A DNA stretch of 64,000 nucleotides. It comes from Chinchilla lanigera (lineage: Eukaryota; Chordata; Mammalia; Rodentia; Chinchillidae). The stretch lies in assembly GCF_000276665.1 (NCBI RefSeq), contig NW_004955417.1, forward strand, positions 29,705,663-29,769,662, read 5' to 3'. Of this stretch, positions 35,501 through 47,049 are shown one piece after another (position 1 is the stretch's first letter; every line of letters starts with the position of its first letter). The translations under genes were made by a program, and so were the position numbers. The notes beneath the pieces were generated by a model. It made no database searches. It was not told the origin of the DNA and worked only from the letters and a program-made list of their open reading frames with translations.

Positions 35501-38220
35501 TTAAAAAGCACAGGAGACAAGACCTAAAGTTACCGGCATTCTCCGAAGAAGCAGCTCAACAAAGCAATTTACAGCCACAGTCATGACATTTCAAAGCATG
35601 GGTGCCAAAGAAAAGACCCTCAGACCTTCAGAAGGACATGTTCATTCAGGGAATCGGAGCCATGTGGAACTCCTCTACCTACCAGAGGCCAGGAAATGAC
35701 AAAGGTGTGGCTTCAAAATTGAAGCCTGCGAGCGTAGTTTCACTCATCATCCTTGGTACCGGGCTCTTTCGGTTTTCCTGTGACCTAGGGTCCCGCATGT
35801 TCCCTCATCCTTTTCTTTTCGTATACTTCAGGCAACTTTTTCCCAGTCTGACTTCCAGGGTTACATAACCATGAACCAGATCAGAATTATCCTTCCCACT
35901 GGATAGAATTTGGTGCTCTTATCTTATGTTACTTACTGTATCTGCTGTAGTAACTTAAATCGTCTCCTTTTGAAGCAAACATATCCTCTGAAGAAGGCAA
36001 AACAATGAGTGAACTCTGAGTGAACGAGGTGATGAAGTGCTTTGAAGTAAAGAAAGCGCCCAGGTGAAAGGGATTAGGAGCAGCCACTGGGGCGCGGGAG
36101 GTTTCCTCTTTCTTTAGCAATGATGGAGAAGACCCTGCTGAGGTGCGCAGGGACTGGAAGGAGGGGAAGGAGCAGCAGCGCAGACGCTGGGAAGATGAGC
36201 TTCCAGGAGAAAGGAGAGCGAGGCCTTGAGTAGGAGCTCCCTCCACTCTGTGTTCAGAAACATCAGGGTGAGTGAGGGAACACAGGTGTGTCTGGAGAGA
36301 TGGGGGCGCCTCGTCACGTGATGTCGGAGAACCTTTCACTCTGGGTTCCTTGAAGGCTCTTCCTTCAGTCAGATGAGCAAACAGCCATGACTTTGAGCAG
36401 AGGGTTGGCAAGGTCTGCCGCTCGGGTTGAAAGGCTCGTGCTGGCTGGAATGTGCACCACAGATCAACAAATGGCAAACGTGAGAGGAGAACCTCCGCTT
36501 GGGAGGTTGGAGCCTGACCTCAGGCAGGGATGGCGGCTGTTCAGACCAGCGCAGCAGGGGCAGAGGTGGGAAGTGGCCCGTTCTGCACACAGGTTTGGGG
36601 AAATCTGTGCAGGACCTTAACTCGGGAGTCTCTAACAGGCAGAGGACAGCCCAGACCTTGGATGAGCTCACCAAGGGAGACAGTGTCGGCAGATGGCCTA
36701 GCACTGAGGCGAGGGCTCCAGAGCTGAGCAGAAGAAAAGAAGGTGCAGGAGGAGCGTTTTGGGGAGGGCCAGGTGAGGGCAGCGTCCAGGCCGCCGGCGG
36801 AGAGGTGCGGGACCAGACGTGCTGTCCTAGTGAGCAGGCAGCTCGGCTTGGCTCCAGCAAGCTGCTGCCCTGCAGAAGTCCTGCCCCTCCTGCCCCTGCT
36901 GCTGGGTTTCTCAGTGGAAGCTGGCACCTGGGTTTTGATGAAAAGCACCTGCTCTTTGAGTATCGGTGATACATTATTTTAGAATAGAGATTTCCAGACA
37001 AAACCATGCTTGTCTTTGTGGGGTCCGGCTGTGGCGTGTGGACCACCTTCTGGAAACTCTCCTTACAGTCAGACTTGGAGGAGGATGCCTGCACCGCACT
37101 GGCCTTTTGCTGAGTGAACAAGCATTTGTGTCATTACAGGCCCTGTTCAAACAGAGACCGCACGCTCCTCAGGAATGCGGACCCGCGCTCCTGGCACAAA
37201 GCAGAGAGGAGCGTTTAGCCTGTTTTACGGTCCCTTTTGCAAGTGTGCGCTAGTGGTGGAAATGCCCTGGTCCCTTGCTCATGAAGGAGCCCACAGGCAT
37301 GATGGGCCGCGGCACACCTGATAAAGGTGCGCATGAAACTGGAGCAGTGCTCACAGCCTCACTCATCCGTGGGGTCAGAACGCAGCACGCACTTTGGAAG
37401 TGGGCCTGGGGCCGCGGCGCTGCGGGACACAGAGACCCAGGGCAGGGAGACTGACTGTTAGGAATTCTTGCAAGCGCGAGTGTGGGATCAGCCTGCGCTG
37501 GTGAATTGTGCATGCTGAGTGTCTCTGTGTCCCAGCTTGTAACTTCAGCTTACCATGTGTCACTCTAAGAAGTTGGTGTAGCAAAGCTGTCCGCAAGCTG
37601 CCCCATTCTCGTCTATCATTCAGTCTATTCTGTTCCCACTTACCGAGCAGCACCTCCCGCTGCCAATCCCCCCTTGGTGCAGGTGGAAGCAGGTGGCAAC
37701 ACTCGGGAAGATCCCTGGTCGCAGAGCTCCAATTCCAGAGCTGATGCACGGCGAAGTTCCTGGGTCAGAGGACATGAGCAGCAGAAGGGACGGAGACAAA
37801 GCGGGCTGGCCAGGGTGGAGGACTGGTGGTCCGGGAGGTGTCGGTGACTCTCAGCAGGGCTGGCGGGGAGGCTGCGCTTCCCGTCAAGTCTCCCCTGGGA
37901 CACAGAGCGGCTCTGCCCCGTTATCACAGTGGCCTGGCTTGGGTGAGGGGCTGTTCGTGCTGTGAGCAGTAGCTGAATGCACGCTTCCTTCTAAGCAAAG
38001 AGAGGATGTGCCGGCCTGAACTCTCACCCAGGCGATGCCCTCTGAAGCTGAGGCCTGAGGGAAGGGCTTGGTCCCTTTAGGGAGGTGAGGATGACTGGGT
38101 TGGGTATTTTGTATTTGTCCAGTGAAGACAGGACTAGTACAGTGATTCTCTACGGAGCTTCATTTACAAAGTCTGTGCCTTGGTCTTTGATGTTCTCTGT
38201 GTCTCAGCGAGGGTCCTCCC
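29565..38220. other. Long noncoding stretch, no gene seen
   Basis: Unique DNA for the most part: GC-rich at 29600-30050, strongly AT-rich at 30220-31200, mixed after that. A 23-bp tandem duplication (gggctcccagcgctcagtc) occurs at 34203 and 34226. The longest frame of the window, 250 codons on the - strand at 36369-37121, lies in GC-rich DNA overlapped by open + strand frames. Its translation is Ser/Pro/Leu-rich with no domain. It might be part of a noncoding transcript, but I cannot support a protein. Confidence 0.45.
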
Positions 38221-38224
38221 TCGC

Positions 38225-38300
38225 CCTGCTGAGCTCTCCTCCCTCACCTGGCCCTTTGCACATGCTGGTCTGGGCACTTGGCCTGGCCACCTGCAGGACC
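38225..38300. mobile_element. L2-like fragment
   Basis: 'tcacctggccctttgcacat' and 'gctggtctgggcacttggcc' resemble the 3' end of the ancient L2 LINE. Short. Confidence 0.45.
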
Positions 38301-38304
38301 CCCC

Positions 38305-40690
38305 CACCCCTCTGCCCGGGCATCACTGCAGGCAGCAAGGAGCCTCTGGCCCTGGCTCTGCACCTGCTGTGGGCACCTGCTGGCCACCCCAAGTGGCCTC
38401 AGAGCTTCCCACCAAGCTGACATGACGGTCCCCACCCCGCGGCCAAGCTTTCTAAACGTGTTTCGTGGCGCTGCCGCTTCTATGTGATAAACCTCCAGTC
38501 CGGTAGTGGCGAACCTATGGCACGTGTGCCCCTATGGGGTGGTTGTTGTCATCTGGAGCTCTGAAAGTTTCGCACTGCTGCTAGCCTGACCAGGCAACAT
38601 TTCCTCGTCTCTCTCTGAGGTGTTCTCGACCACTGGGGATGACAGCCTAGTGGCTCTGCACCTGCCTCTTCTGCAAGCGATGCATTCTCGGGTGGCCCCT
38701 GGCTCCCTTCTGACTCGGCTCCTCCTGCCAGTGCTTCCTGCCCTTGGCCAGGCTCTGCCTGAGGAGGACAGGAGGTGGCTCTCTTTCCCTCATGCCAGCC
38801 TTTCCACCCCTCTGGAGCTGGGATTCATTCCCCAGTCCTGCCCTGGCTGTGCTCGAGTGGCCCCGCAGCCCCGTAAAAGCAAAGCCAGCGTGCACAGAAA
38901 CTTGGTTCTCACCCTCGGAATCACCGGCTGCTTTTTGTCTCTGCCCACGGTCTCCCTTTTCCGGCAGGTGCCCGGATGAGGATATGTAACACTGTCCGGT
39001 GTTGTTGTCGCCCTTTTACACACATGGAGCTTTGGGGCTGATCTCGGGGAAGCAGCAGAGCAGTCACGGGGCTGGGGTTGGGGGAGAAACAAGTCACAGT
39101 CCGACTAAAGTAAACTAAGTGCTGGAGTTCTGTTCCACAGGAACGGTAACTTTGCTTAACAAACATTGATATTAACAACAAATATTAATTTCAAAAGAGC
39201 TGGAAGGAAGGATTTTGACATCTTTGCCACAAAGGAATGATAAATGGATGTAGCGATAGGTACACAAACACACACAATGAATCCCTTGATTCCCGCACAA
39301 TCCTCACATGCATGGAAACCGAACACTGTGCCCCGCAAATATTGTACGACGACTATTTGTCAAATAGAAACAAAGCTAAACAAAGGTGGAACTTGGGGAA
39401 CTGCTTATCCTTGATCGTATGTCCAGATATCCCAGTGCTGGCTACAGTGGAGAGAACACTCCACGGATGTGCTCCGACTTGAAGTTTTCACTGTTGACAC
39501 GTGAGGTCTTCTCGGGGTCTCTGAGGAGACAGCCGCTGGTCACGTCGTCTCATCTGACTCTCACCACACTGTGGGCTGTTTATGGAGGAAGAACAGGGCT
39601 GAGGAAAGTCAAAGGGACTTTCCAGGGCAGAATCGCTGAGAAGTAGCAGGATCAGGGCCGCTCATGCACCACCCCCGCGCTGGCAGAGCCTGCGCTCACT
39701 TAATGCAGGCTTGTCCGGGACCAGCCCTGTCCCCTCGTCTCTTCACCCTTTGCTGAGGCTCAGACTTCTGCTTGTCACGAGCTCTTCCAGAGTAATGAGC
39801 CTGCCAGCGCCTGCACACATTGTTACATCCTCCCGCCGAGGCCTAGAAAAGCTCTTGGTTAACCAGGAGATCTGACGGTCTCGCTTAGATAACGCAGTTC
39901 AGAGAAGCACATCGGAGAGGGAGAGCCCTAGTAATGGCCTGTGCCTTCATCTTCTTATGCAGGGCTTCGAATGTTGTGAAGGAAAGAACTAAAAGAGAGT
40001 TTTTTCTTTTTCAACAGAACAATGACTACAAGTGCAAACAGTACGTAAATACACGTGTAAATGCAGTTTGGACCAGAGAAAACAATGACCATGGTGACGG
40101 TGTTAATGGCTTGGAGATATGTATCTGTGTGGTTGCTGTGCACACTTTTAAGTCTCCTAATCTCTGAGCATCTCTAAAAACAGCCAGACATTAGGCAAGT
40201 AATTGTGCTTTTCTGTAAGTCCATGATATTAAGAGTTCACAAAACGATTATTATTAATGTGTGAAATTACATCCCTAGCAACTCAAGCATGTCCTATGAA
40301 ACAAAAAATTATTCATGAATATCTGAGATTATATTTTAATATTAATTCACATTAAATATTTTGTCTTAGGAAAACTAAAAGATTGCAAATTCAAAAGGCA
40401 AACTTTTTTTAGCTACAAAGGCCATGGCTGTATAGTAATTCTAACTAGTGCCTTTTAATATTTTTAGAAAACATAAAAATATCTGTAAAAATAAACTCAT
40501 GAGCAGAACCATTGCTAATTTTAAAATTCTTAATATTTGTAATATTCACATTTACATAGTCCAAATTGAGTATATTCAGAATAAAGTCTTAGTATAAATT
40601 TTGTCCTTGAATATGGTCTTTAAAAATAGAATCTTGAAGGAAGGAAAAATATATACATATATATGTATATGGAAGGATAGCTGGGATAAT
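38305..40690. other. Noncoding stretch, no gene seen
   Basis: A 119-codon frame at 38620-38979 is GC-rich without domains. From 40180 to 40660 the DNA is AT-rich, free of obvious repeats and has the composition of a conserved noncoding block. Confidence 0.4.
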
Positions 40691-41100
40691 TGTACTACTG
40701 TTGTCTAATGATTTATTGAAAGGAACAATTAATGCTTAATTGTTTTGATGAATTTTACATGATTACATCTGGTAATCTGAACAACCTCATTTGAAGACAA
40801 CAATATGCAATATAACAACCATTGGTGAATTCCTACTATCTTATTTAGTGAAGATCTGTATTTTTGAATTATTTTTTACTCTCTTTATTGGTTTGATCAG
40901 CTTTGCATTCTCACATCTGGTAATCTGAGCAACTTCATTGAAGAGAACAAGATGTGAATAACAACCACTGTTAATTCTTATCATTTTGTTTTGAAATCCT
41001 GTATCATTTTTATTGTTTCTGCTTTGTTTTGTTTTTTGTCTATATTGTTGTTAGTTTGTTATTTTAAAAATTCTCTTTAAAATAAAAAAATAGAGTCTCA
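40690..41100 (+). repeat. Left-side repeat units flanking the ERV fragment
   Basis: Two diverged units of about 130 bp share 'acatctggtaatctga', 'caac' and 'ataacaaccattggtgaatt' motifs, at about 40775 and 40913. The block ends in aaaataaaaaaatagagtct. The same kind of units occur right of the gag-protease fragment, so this may be a decayed LTR or part of the same element. Confidence 0.55.
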
Positions 41101-41104
41101 TGAT

Positions 41105-42475
41105 GGGATGCCTCCCTCAGAAAATTAATAGGAGGTGCCTGATATTTTAATTAAATACAACTACCTTAAATGAAAACTTTGCAAAGAATTTTTTTTACCT
41201 GTATTCTCAATTTAAAAAATATTCTCCTCAGTAATTTCATTCCATAAATCAAGAAATTACTCAAAAATGTCATTTTGAAAAATGTCCCTTGCATTATCAT
41301 CAAGGTTAAGTTATAGTTTTGGAGAAATTATACACAACTGAGAAAGGGGCCATTGTGGACCACTGGCACGACTGCCCCTGCCAGCCCCGTGTCCCGGGGG
41401 AGGAGCCTGGAGGACAGTAGCCCTGCTTCTCATGCAAGTTATCAGCGCTCCTCTGCCCACTGCTGCTTGTCACTGGACTGAGACGATGGTGGTCTGCTCT
41501 TTCTCGGATACTAATTAAGCTTCTCAATGGTAAAAATGGATGGTAGGACACACAGTCCCTCAACCATGATGGCTTAAAATTGTACATTGATGAAATCAAG
41601 TGTAGTTATAACCCAGTGATATAAAATTTAAAAAAAACCTGAGCCTGAATCTAATATTTACTTGATGAAGGATACTTACTCTTTATATCTTCCTTCTCAT
41701 GTCCAGTCTGGATCACCTGAATCATATTTATTTTCAACCAGAAACAAAAAGAGATTCTTTGGAAGGCCCTGTGTGGCTGGGGCATGCTGGCCCTTCTTAG
41801 GTCTGGCTCCCAGCCGCACACACAGGCTCCAGGGAGGCAGGGAGCATGCGCCCGGGAAGCAGCTCGGAGACACCGCCGGACCTTGGGCCGGCTGCCAGCA
41901 CATGGTCAAGAACTACCGTACCATAGAGAAGCACCGACACAATCGACCCACCCCACGCTGGCTGTGAAGGCCCACCTAGAGATGTATGTGAACCATCCCG
42001 ACATGGAGAAACCCCTGGGAAAACATGCCACATGGCAGGTACCTCTTGGCCCTGCCCTTAAGAACTAGAAAGGTCCGGAGTCAGCGGAGGAGCAGCTGCT
42101 GAACAAGGACTCAGAGTACATGAGAGTAATGATGCCCAATGACTCAGAGGTTGAGCTGACTGGGGATGCAAGAGCCATTTGGCAGCTGGAAAACAGGAGG
42201 ACCTTGTGCAATACCTGGGGAGACCCCCTGGGAACCATTCTTCCCCTAAATGTACAGGCTGTGGTGGAGGAGTGAGTGGAGCTCCAGAGAGGTCTGCACT
42301 GAGACTTAATGGATTCCCAATATTCAGATTCTAAAGAACCACCTTCATGGAGAAGGTATGTGTCTAGGTTACCTGCCTGGGACACTTCACACCTGATGGT
42401 GCTGAGACTGACTAGCGGGCCGAGGACTTCATCCACATGTTCCTGCCGCCTGTGTTGACGGCTGGGGAGAGGACA
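41105..42475. other. Unresolved block between repeat units and gag fragment
   Basis: This could hold the leader and 5' gag of the endogenous retrovirus, but I could not align it. Short protein-like stretches occur in changing frames, for example a frame around 42076-42270 interrupted by stops. They suggest a decayed coding region, either retroviral gag or a processed pseudogene. No primer-binding site or LTR boundary was identified. Confidence 0.3.
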
Positions 42476-42479
42476 CTAA

Positions 42480-42959
42480 GTGGTTGCGGGATCTCAATGC
42501 ACTGGGAGGCTGGAGAGAACACCCCTCTGCTTTCTTAGACAAGAGGCATTGATAAAGCATACTTCCCTGGATTCCAGTTCAGTAGAGGGACAAACTATTC
42601 CTAAAGAGAAGCTTATTACTCAGCCAGCCCCAGATAGTAGGAAAAAGATACAAAAAATGGCTTTTGCCACAGATAGCTCACTTGAGTTGTTAGTAAGAAT
42701 TGCCTCCTCAGTATGTTATAGCTGTGATGAGGTGGCAGCCAAGGAGAGAAAACAAAGAGACCGAGAAAAAACAGCTGCCTTTGCTGCAGCACTAAGAGAA
42801 ACAGACCCTAAGTCTGATTCTTGGGGCCCCAAGAAGAACTCGACGACTACATTCATCTGCTACTGCTGTCAAAAGCCAGGCCACCTCAAGAGGGACTGCC
42901 CTAAGAAGCCCCCTGGGCCATGCCCAGACTGTAAAGGTGACCACTAGGGGTCAGTCTGC
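42480..42959 (+). pseudogene. Endogenous retrovirus (ERV1, gammaretrovirus-like) gag fragment
   Basis: The frame covers the end of a capsid-like region and a nucleocapsid. A charged Lys/Arg/Glu-rich linker is followed by a first zinc knuckle of the CX2CX4HX4C form at 42858-42899. A second, shorter knuckle of the CX2CX3HX4C form spans 42921-42959 with all four metal ligands still spaced correctly, but a TAG stop lies directly after its histidine (42945-42947). Two knuckles of this unequal type are known from ERV1 families. Gag normally packages RNA and forms the particle; this copy is truncated at the 5' side and broken, so it should not make particles. A protease-like segment follows downstream. 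Confidence 0.78.
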
Positions 42960-43049
42960 CCTCTGAAGTGAAGGCCTCAGAGCTCAGACCCCTCGTACCA
43001 GCTGGTCCAACAGGAATGAAGGGGCCCAGGGCATACTCTGCCTTCTCCC

Positions 43050-43236
43050 TCTGGCCAGACCATTCGCTAAGGAGGAGCCCTGGGTAATCACGACCATAGA
43101 GGAAAAAGTAAACAGCCTATTGCTGGACACTGGTGCTAGTCTCTCAGTCCTTCTTTTCAATCCTGGCCTTCCTTCCAGCTGTCACACCTCAGTGAAAGGA
43201 GTCACTGATAAGGAAGTAGTCCACTATTCTTCATAA
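43050..43236 (+). pseudogene. Endogenous retrovirus protease fragment
   Basis: A Leu-Asp-Thr-Gly-Ala-Ser active-site motif at 43123-43140 marks an aspartic protease of the retropepsin family, which cleaves Gag and Pol precursors as a dimer. The frame is +1 relative to the gag fragment, so an indel lies between them unless the original used a frameshift. It ends at a TAA at 43234-43236, far short of a complete domain plus reverse transcriptase. No polymerase or env segment follows, because the repeat units begin at about 43240. Confidence 0.75.
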
Positions 43237-43239
43237 CCT

Positions 43240-43740
43240 TTAGGCTGTAACTACTTGTTAGATCTTTCTTGACTATCTCTGTTTTCCTGAGAAACCACTT
43301 TGAAGATACCAACATGTATTACAGCAGCCATTGATAATTTCCTACCAGTCTGTCCATAACTCTGTCATGTTTGTATTGTTCCTATGCTATTTCATAAATA
43401 GATGTATGTTTATTACTGTGTTTCCAACAACAGCCATTGAGAATAGTCAATGATTATTTAATTGATCACTCATGTATAGCTCTATTTATTTTCTCTAGAA
43501 ACCATTTTGAAGAAACCAAAGTACAGCACAACAACCATTGATAATTTCCTACCATTTTTGTCTGTAACTCACTATTATATGTCTATTTGTTATCCTGAGA
43601 AACTATCTTGAAGATACCAATAGGTAAAATAACAACCATTGATAGTGTCCTACCACTGTGTCTGTAATTTGGTAGATCCCCCTATTACTATGTTATCTGT
43701 CTTTTACTCTTTCAAATAGAAAAAAAAGTACAAAATAAAA
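43240..43740 (+). repeat. Right-side repeat units flanking the ERV fragment
   Basis: Units of variable length (roughly 110-200 bp) share 'gaaaccattttgaagaaacc', 'aacaaccattgataatttcc' and 'taccattttgtctgtaact'-type motifs, at about 43290, 43500 and 43590. The block ends in aaaataaaaaaaaaagagatt, similar to the end of the left block. This suggests an LTR-like or internally repeated terminal region. Confidence 0.55.
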
Positions 43741-43770
43741 AAAAAAGAGATTCTTTAATTTTCTTTTGGG

Positions 43771-43774
<4 letters not shown>

Positions 43775-43818
<44 letters not shown>

Positions 43819-43925
43819 CCCTTGTCATATATATGTATATATATATAGTCACTCATAAATCTATATCTATATCTACATATATAGATATATATATATATCT
43901 CCACTCATATATATATGAGTGTATT
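43775..43925. repeat. AT-rich dinucleotide tract with perfect palindromes
   Basis: A long (TA)n run at 43777-43815, then interrupted tatatat/atagatat runs. It ends with a perfect 20-bp palindrome, cactcatatatatatgagtg, at 43902-43921. Confidence 0.93.
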
Positions 43926-43929
43926 GAGT

Positions 43930-46370
43930 TTCTTAGTGGAAAAGGTTAAGTTAATATTTTGATAACAGATAAAATCCTCAAAGTGAGCCACAAGCTTTAG
44001 GAATAAGAATTCGACTTCATGGGTTAGAATGTCAAGGTTTAAAAGATAGAGATAGAATGTGCACAACACCTTGTTGATTATTTTTAGCATAAAGTTCATA
44101 TCCCTCCATAATAACAACTTTCTCTACTTACTACGTTGACCTTGCTGTTCAGGTGGCAGAAGAGATCTTGGAGAGTCCATGTGTAGAAATCTATGTGCTT
44201 CTCTTGGGCCAGCAGCTACTATAAATAAGTGTATGTGTCATTTCTAAATAGTAGGAGTGACAGAAACTTTGGGAAATCAAGAGCATACCCCTGTCTAAAG
44301 ATAGTGGACTCCATTTACAAATAGTATGCCTTCAGATAAAATCCGCAAAGCACGCGTGGCCTGTGGCTCCACAGGTTGCTGCCCTGACAGCCCTGCCCAG
44401 CCTCACGTTCCTCAGCCTTCTCCTGTGGGTGCTGACCTTTCCCGGGACACCCTGCCTGTGGATGACTCCAGTAACAGGAACTCACCGGCGTCTGGAGCTG
44501 CTCAGTACGTTGTGGATCATTTGTGGTGGTGATGGTAATGGTTGTCTCCTCTGTGTGGTGGGATAAAAACATCAGCAGGTTAGTGAGCTTTCACAGTGGA
44601 TTGCTCTGACCAAGGGCCCAGTAACACTCATTCTCTTTTGTGTCGTTATTTGAGATTCTGTCCCTGTTGAGGATTGTAGCGCTTTGCTTCATGGATGATA
44701 GGATTTGTCCCTCAAGTGAAAGAGACTCCATTTATCTAATTGTATTAGGCCAACCGTACTTACATGGGCCACATGATGTAGGCGATCTCAGCAAGCCCTT
44801 TTGGCCATTAGCATGTTTCCACTGCTTCACACCTGTGCTGAGCTATGTCTTTGAGGCTGACACAATTTACATGCCAGGTAATGGCTAGAAGGACAGGAAG
44901 GGGGTCTGCTTTCCTTGGGCTTACATTCTGGTCAGGGGAAGGAACAGTGGGCAAAGAAGCAGAATCAAGACATGGAGAGGTACCACAGCTCTCCGAAGGA
45001 AAGGGGCAGGAGAGGGAGGCCGGACGGGGCCGGGTCAGGCAGGAGATTGAGGCCAGGAGGAGTTTGGCATCTCTTAGGAGCACAGCGAGAAGCCAGTGAT
45101 GGATCTGAAGCAGAAGGACCTGGTCTTAGAGAACTGCTTGCAGGAGCCTGCTAACACAGAGATAGTGTGAAAAATGCAGGAAATGCGAACAGTATTTAAA
45201 AGAAAATAGGTAAAGACAGTGCAGGATGGGAAATGTGTTGGACAGGATTCTAAGTGGTTCCTGCCTCAGCCCCCTCGGGCTGGTCTCAAACTGGGTGGTT
45301 TAAACATCGCTGCTATCCCACCCTTCCGGAAGCTGCGGAATCCAAGATCCTGGTGCGCCTGGGTCTGCTGTCTGAGGGAGCTGTCTCCCTGGGTTGCACA
45401 TGGCACCTTTCCCTTGCATCCTCATCTGCAGAGAGCGCTGTGGCCTCTTCTGACCTCCTGTAAAGGCACCAGTCCCTCCCTGGGCTCCTGCTGTCCTGAC
45501 TGGGCCCTGATTAGCTCCCAAAGGCCCCGTTGCAGGGGGGTCAGTGTTTCAGCCTCTGAGCTGTGGGGAGACAACAGTGTGCCATCCACACCGGCTTCCC
45601 GGGCTCCACCCTGGATGCTCACCCACTTCCTGCTGAGCGTCTTGAGGGAAGGACTGTGAATGGGAGCAGGTAGGCCCACCCTCTCTCCACAAACTTGTGT
45701 CACACGGCAAAGGTAAGGGATTTGGACATATAATGAAGGGCTCGGGCCATGCAGGAGGAATATTGTCTTGTTGGGGGGCCTGACATAAGCAAGGGAGCCC
45801 TCTGAAAGATGGCCCAGGAGTCGGAGCCCTGCAGAGGAGCAGAGAGCTTTCCTCGGTTGGCTTGAAAGAACTGACTGTCACATGTGGAAGCTACGGGCTT
45901 CCGCCCAGAGAACGGTGGGTGGCCTTCAGTGCTGAGGGTCTCAGTCCTACAACCAGAAGGAAGTGAGTTACGCCAAGCAGTGACCTCCCTGCTGATAGGG
46001 ACATGGCCCTAGCCTGGATCTCAGCCTGGGGACCCTGAAGAGCCAGCCCAGCAGACCTGCGCCTGGACCCTGGTCACTCAAATGCTGGGGAGTCACTCGG
46101 GAAATGGAATTTCAGGGGTTAAGCCGCCGAATTCATGGCAGTTTGTTACCCAGTCATAGAACGCTGACACAAAGGGACGAAGTGAGCGTCTCCGTGCCAC
46201 ACTGACAGAAGAGGCCAGCGTGGAGAACGCCGAGAAAGTCACCGTCATGGTCGGGAAAGGGACGGCAGAGTGGGGCTCCGGCAGCAGACGGGCAGGGCAA
46301 GGAGGCAGTTTGAAGTGGGGCAGGCAAGGCGCTCAGCAGGATGTGAGGGCAAAAGCAAGGACTGAGCAAG
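43930..46370. other. Noncoding stretch, no gene seen
   Basis: Unique DNA, GC-rich from 44880 to 46370. Frames at 45219-45881 are open on both strands and lack domains. Confidence 0.4.
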
Positions 46371-46372
46371 AA

Positions 46373-46718
46373 TGACCTCGGGATTCGGGTGTGCGCGTGC
46401 GTGTGCGGGGTCTGATCTCGGGATTCGGGNNNNNNNNNNNNNNNNNNNNNNNNNNNNNNNNNNNNNNNNNNNNNNNNNNNNNNNNNNNNNNNNNNNNNNN
46501 NNNNNNNNNNNNNNNNNNNNNNNNNNNNNNNNNNNNNNNNNNNNNNNNNNNNNNNNNNNNNNNNNNNNNNNNNNNNNNNNNNNNNNNNNNNNNNGGGGTC
46601 TGATCTCGGGATTCGGGTGTGCGCGTGCGTGTGCGGGGTCTGATCTCGGGATTCGGGTGTGCGCGTGCGCGTGTGGGGTCTGATCTCGGGATTCGGGCAT
46701 GCGCGTGCATGTGTGAGG
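46373..46718. repeat. 40-bp GC-rich minisatellite, interrupted by N gap
   Basis: A 40-bp unit (ggggtctgatctcgggattc followed by gggtgtgcgcgtgcgtgtgc) is repeated at least once before and about three times after a run of Ns. The last unit is variant (gggcatgcgcgtgcatgtgtg). Translations such as repeated Gly-Phe-Gly-Cys-Ala-Arg are artefacts of the array. Confidence 0.93.
46430..46594. other. Assembly gap (165 N) inside minisatellite
   Basis: 165 Ns. As both sides are the same 40-bp repeat, about four unsequenced units would fit if the gap length is a real estimate. Confidence 0.9.
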
Positions 46719-46774
46719 TTTCACAAATTTAGAGTGGTCACACAGCCTCCCGTTTTACTTTTTTCTCTGCTTGA

Positions 46775-47045
46775 CAGTAAATACCATGTACTAATGATTG
46801 CAAAATATCCTGCTGTGTGATGCCAAGTGTTTAACCAGTCCCTTATTCTCCTAAGGTTAGAGAGTAAACTTTTTCTTTCACTTTTATAAAGGATATCTTC
46901 TTGAGTAGTCTTATTATTTGGATTTTTAAAATTTCAAGTGTATTATATCACCCTTCAAAAAGGTAATATGATAAATTGCATTCCTTCCAACAATGTTGAG
47001 AAAGCTGGTTGACTTACTCTTTCTACTATTCTGATTTTAAAGGCT
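46775..47045. mobile_element. Old L1 fragment
   Basis: 'ttattctcctaaggttagag', 'cacccttcaaaaaggtaata', 'attgcattccttccaacaat' and 'gttgagaaagctggttgac' follow a motif order seen in ancient L1M elements. Diverged. Confidence 0.5.
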
Positions 47046-47049
47046 TCTT

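Noticed and set aside
36369..37121. 250-codon reverse-strand open frame, the longest in the window
   Set aside because: It lies in GC-rich DNA where stops are rare, and + strand frames are open over the same bases. The translation is Ser/Pro/Leu-rich without domain, signal peptide or family resemblance.
38498..38560. hAT-type DNA transposon end ('tagtggcgaacctatggcac')
   Set aside because: The opening phrase resembles known hAT termini, but no matching second end or 8-bp target duplication was found.
41800..42300. Processed pseudogene of a cellular gene
   Set aside because: Several short protein-like stretches occur in changing frames, but I could not match them to a cellular gene. Decayed retroviral gag is equally likely, so no name is given.
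46245..46724. Frames crossing the N gap with Arg/Thr/Pro repeats
   Set aside because: Product of the 40-bp minisatellite and of Ns translated as unknown residues.
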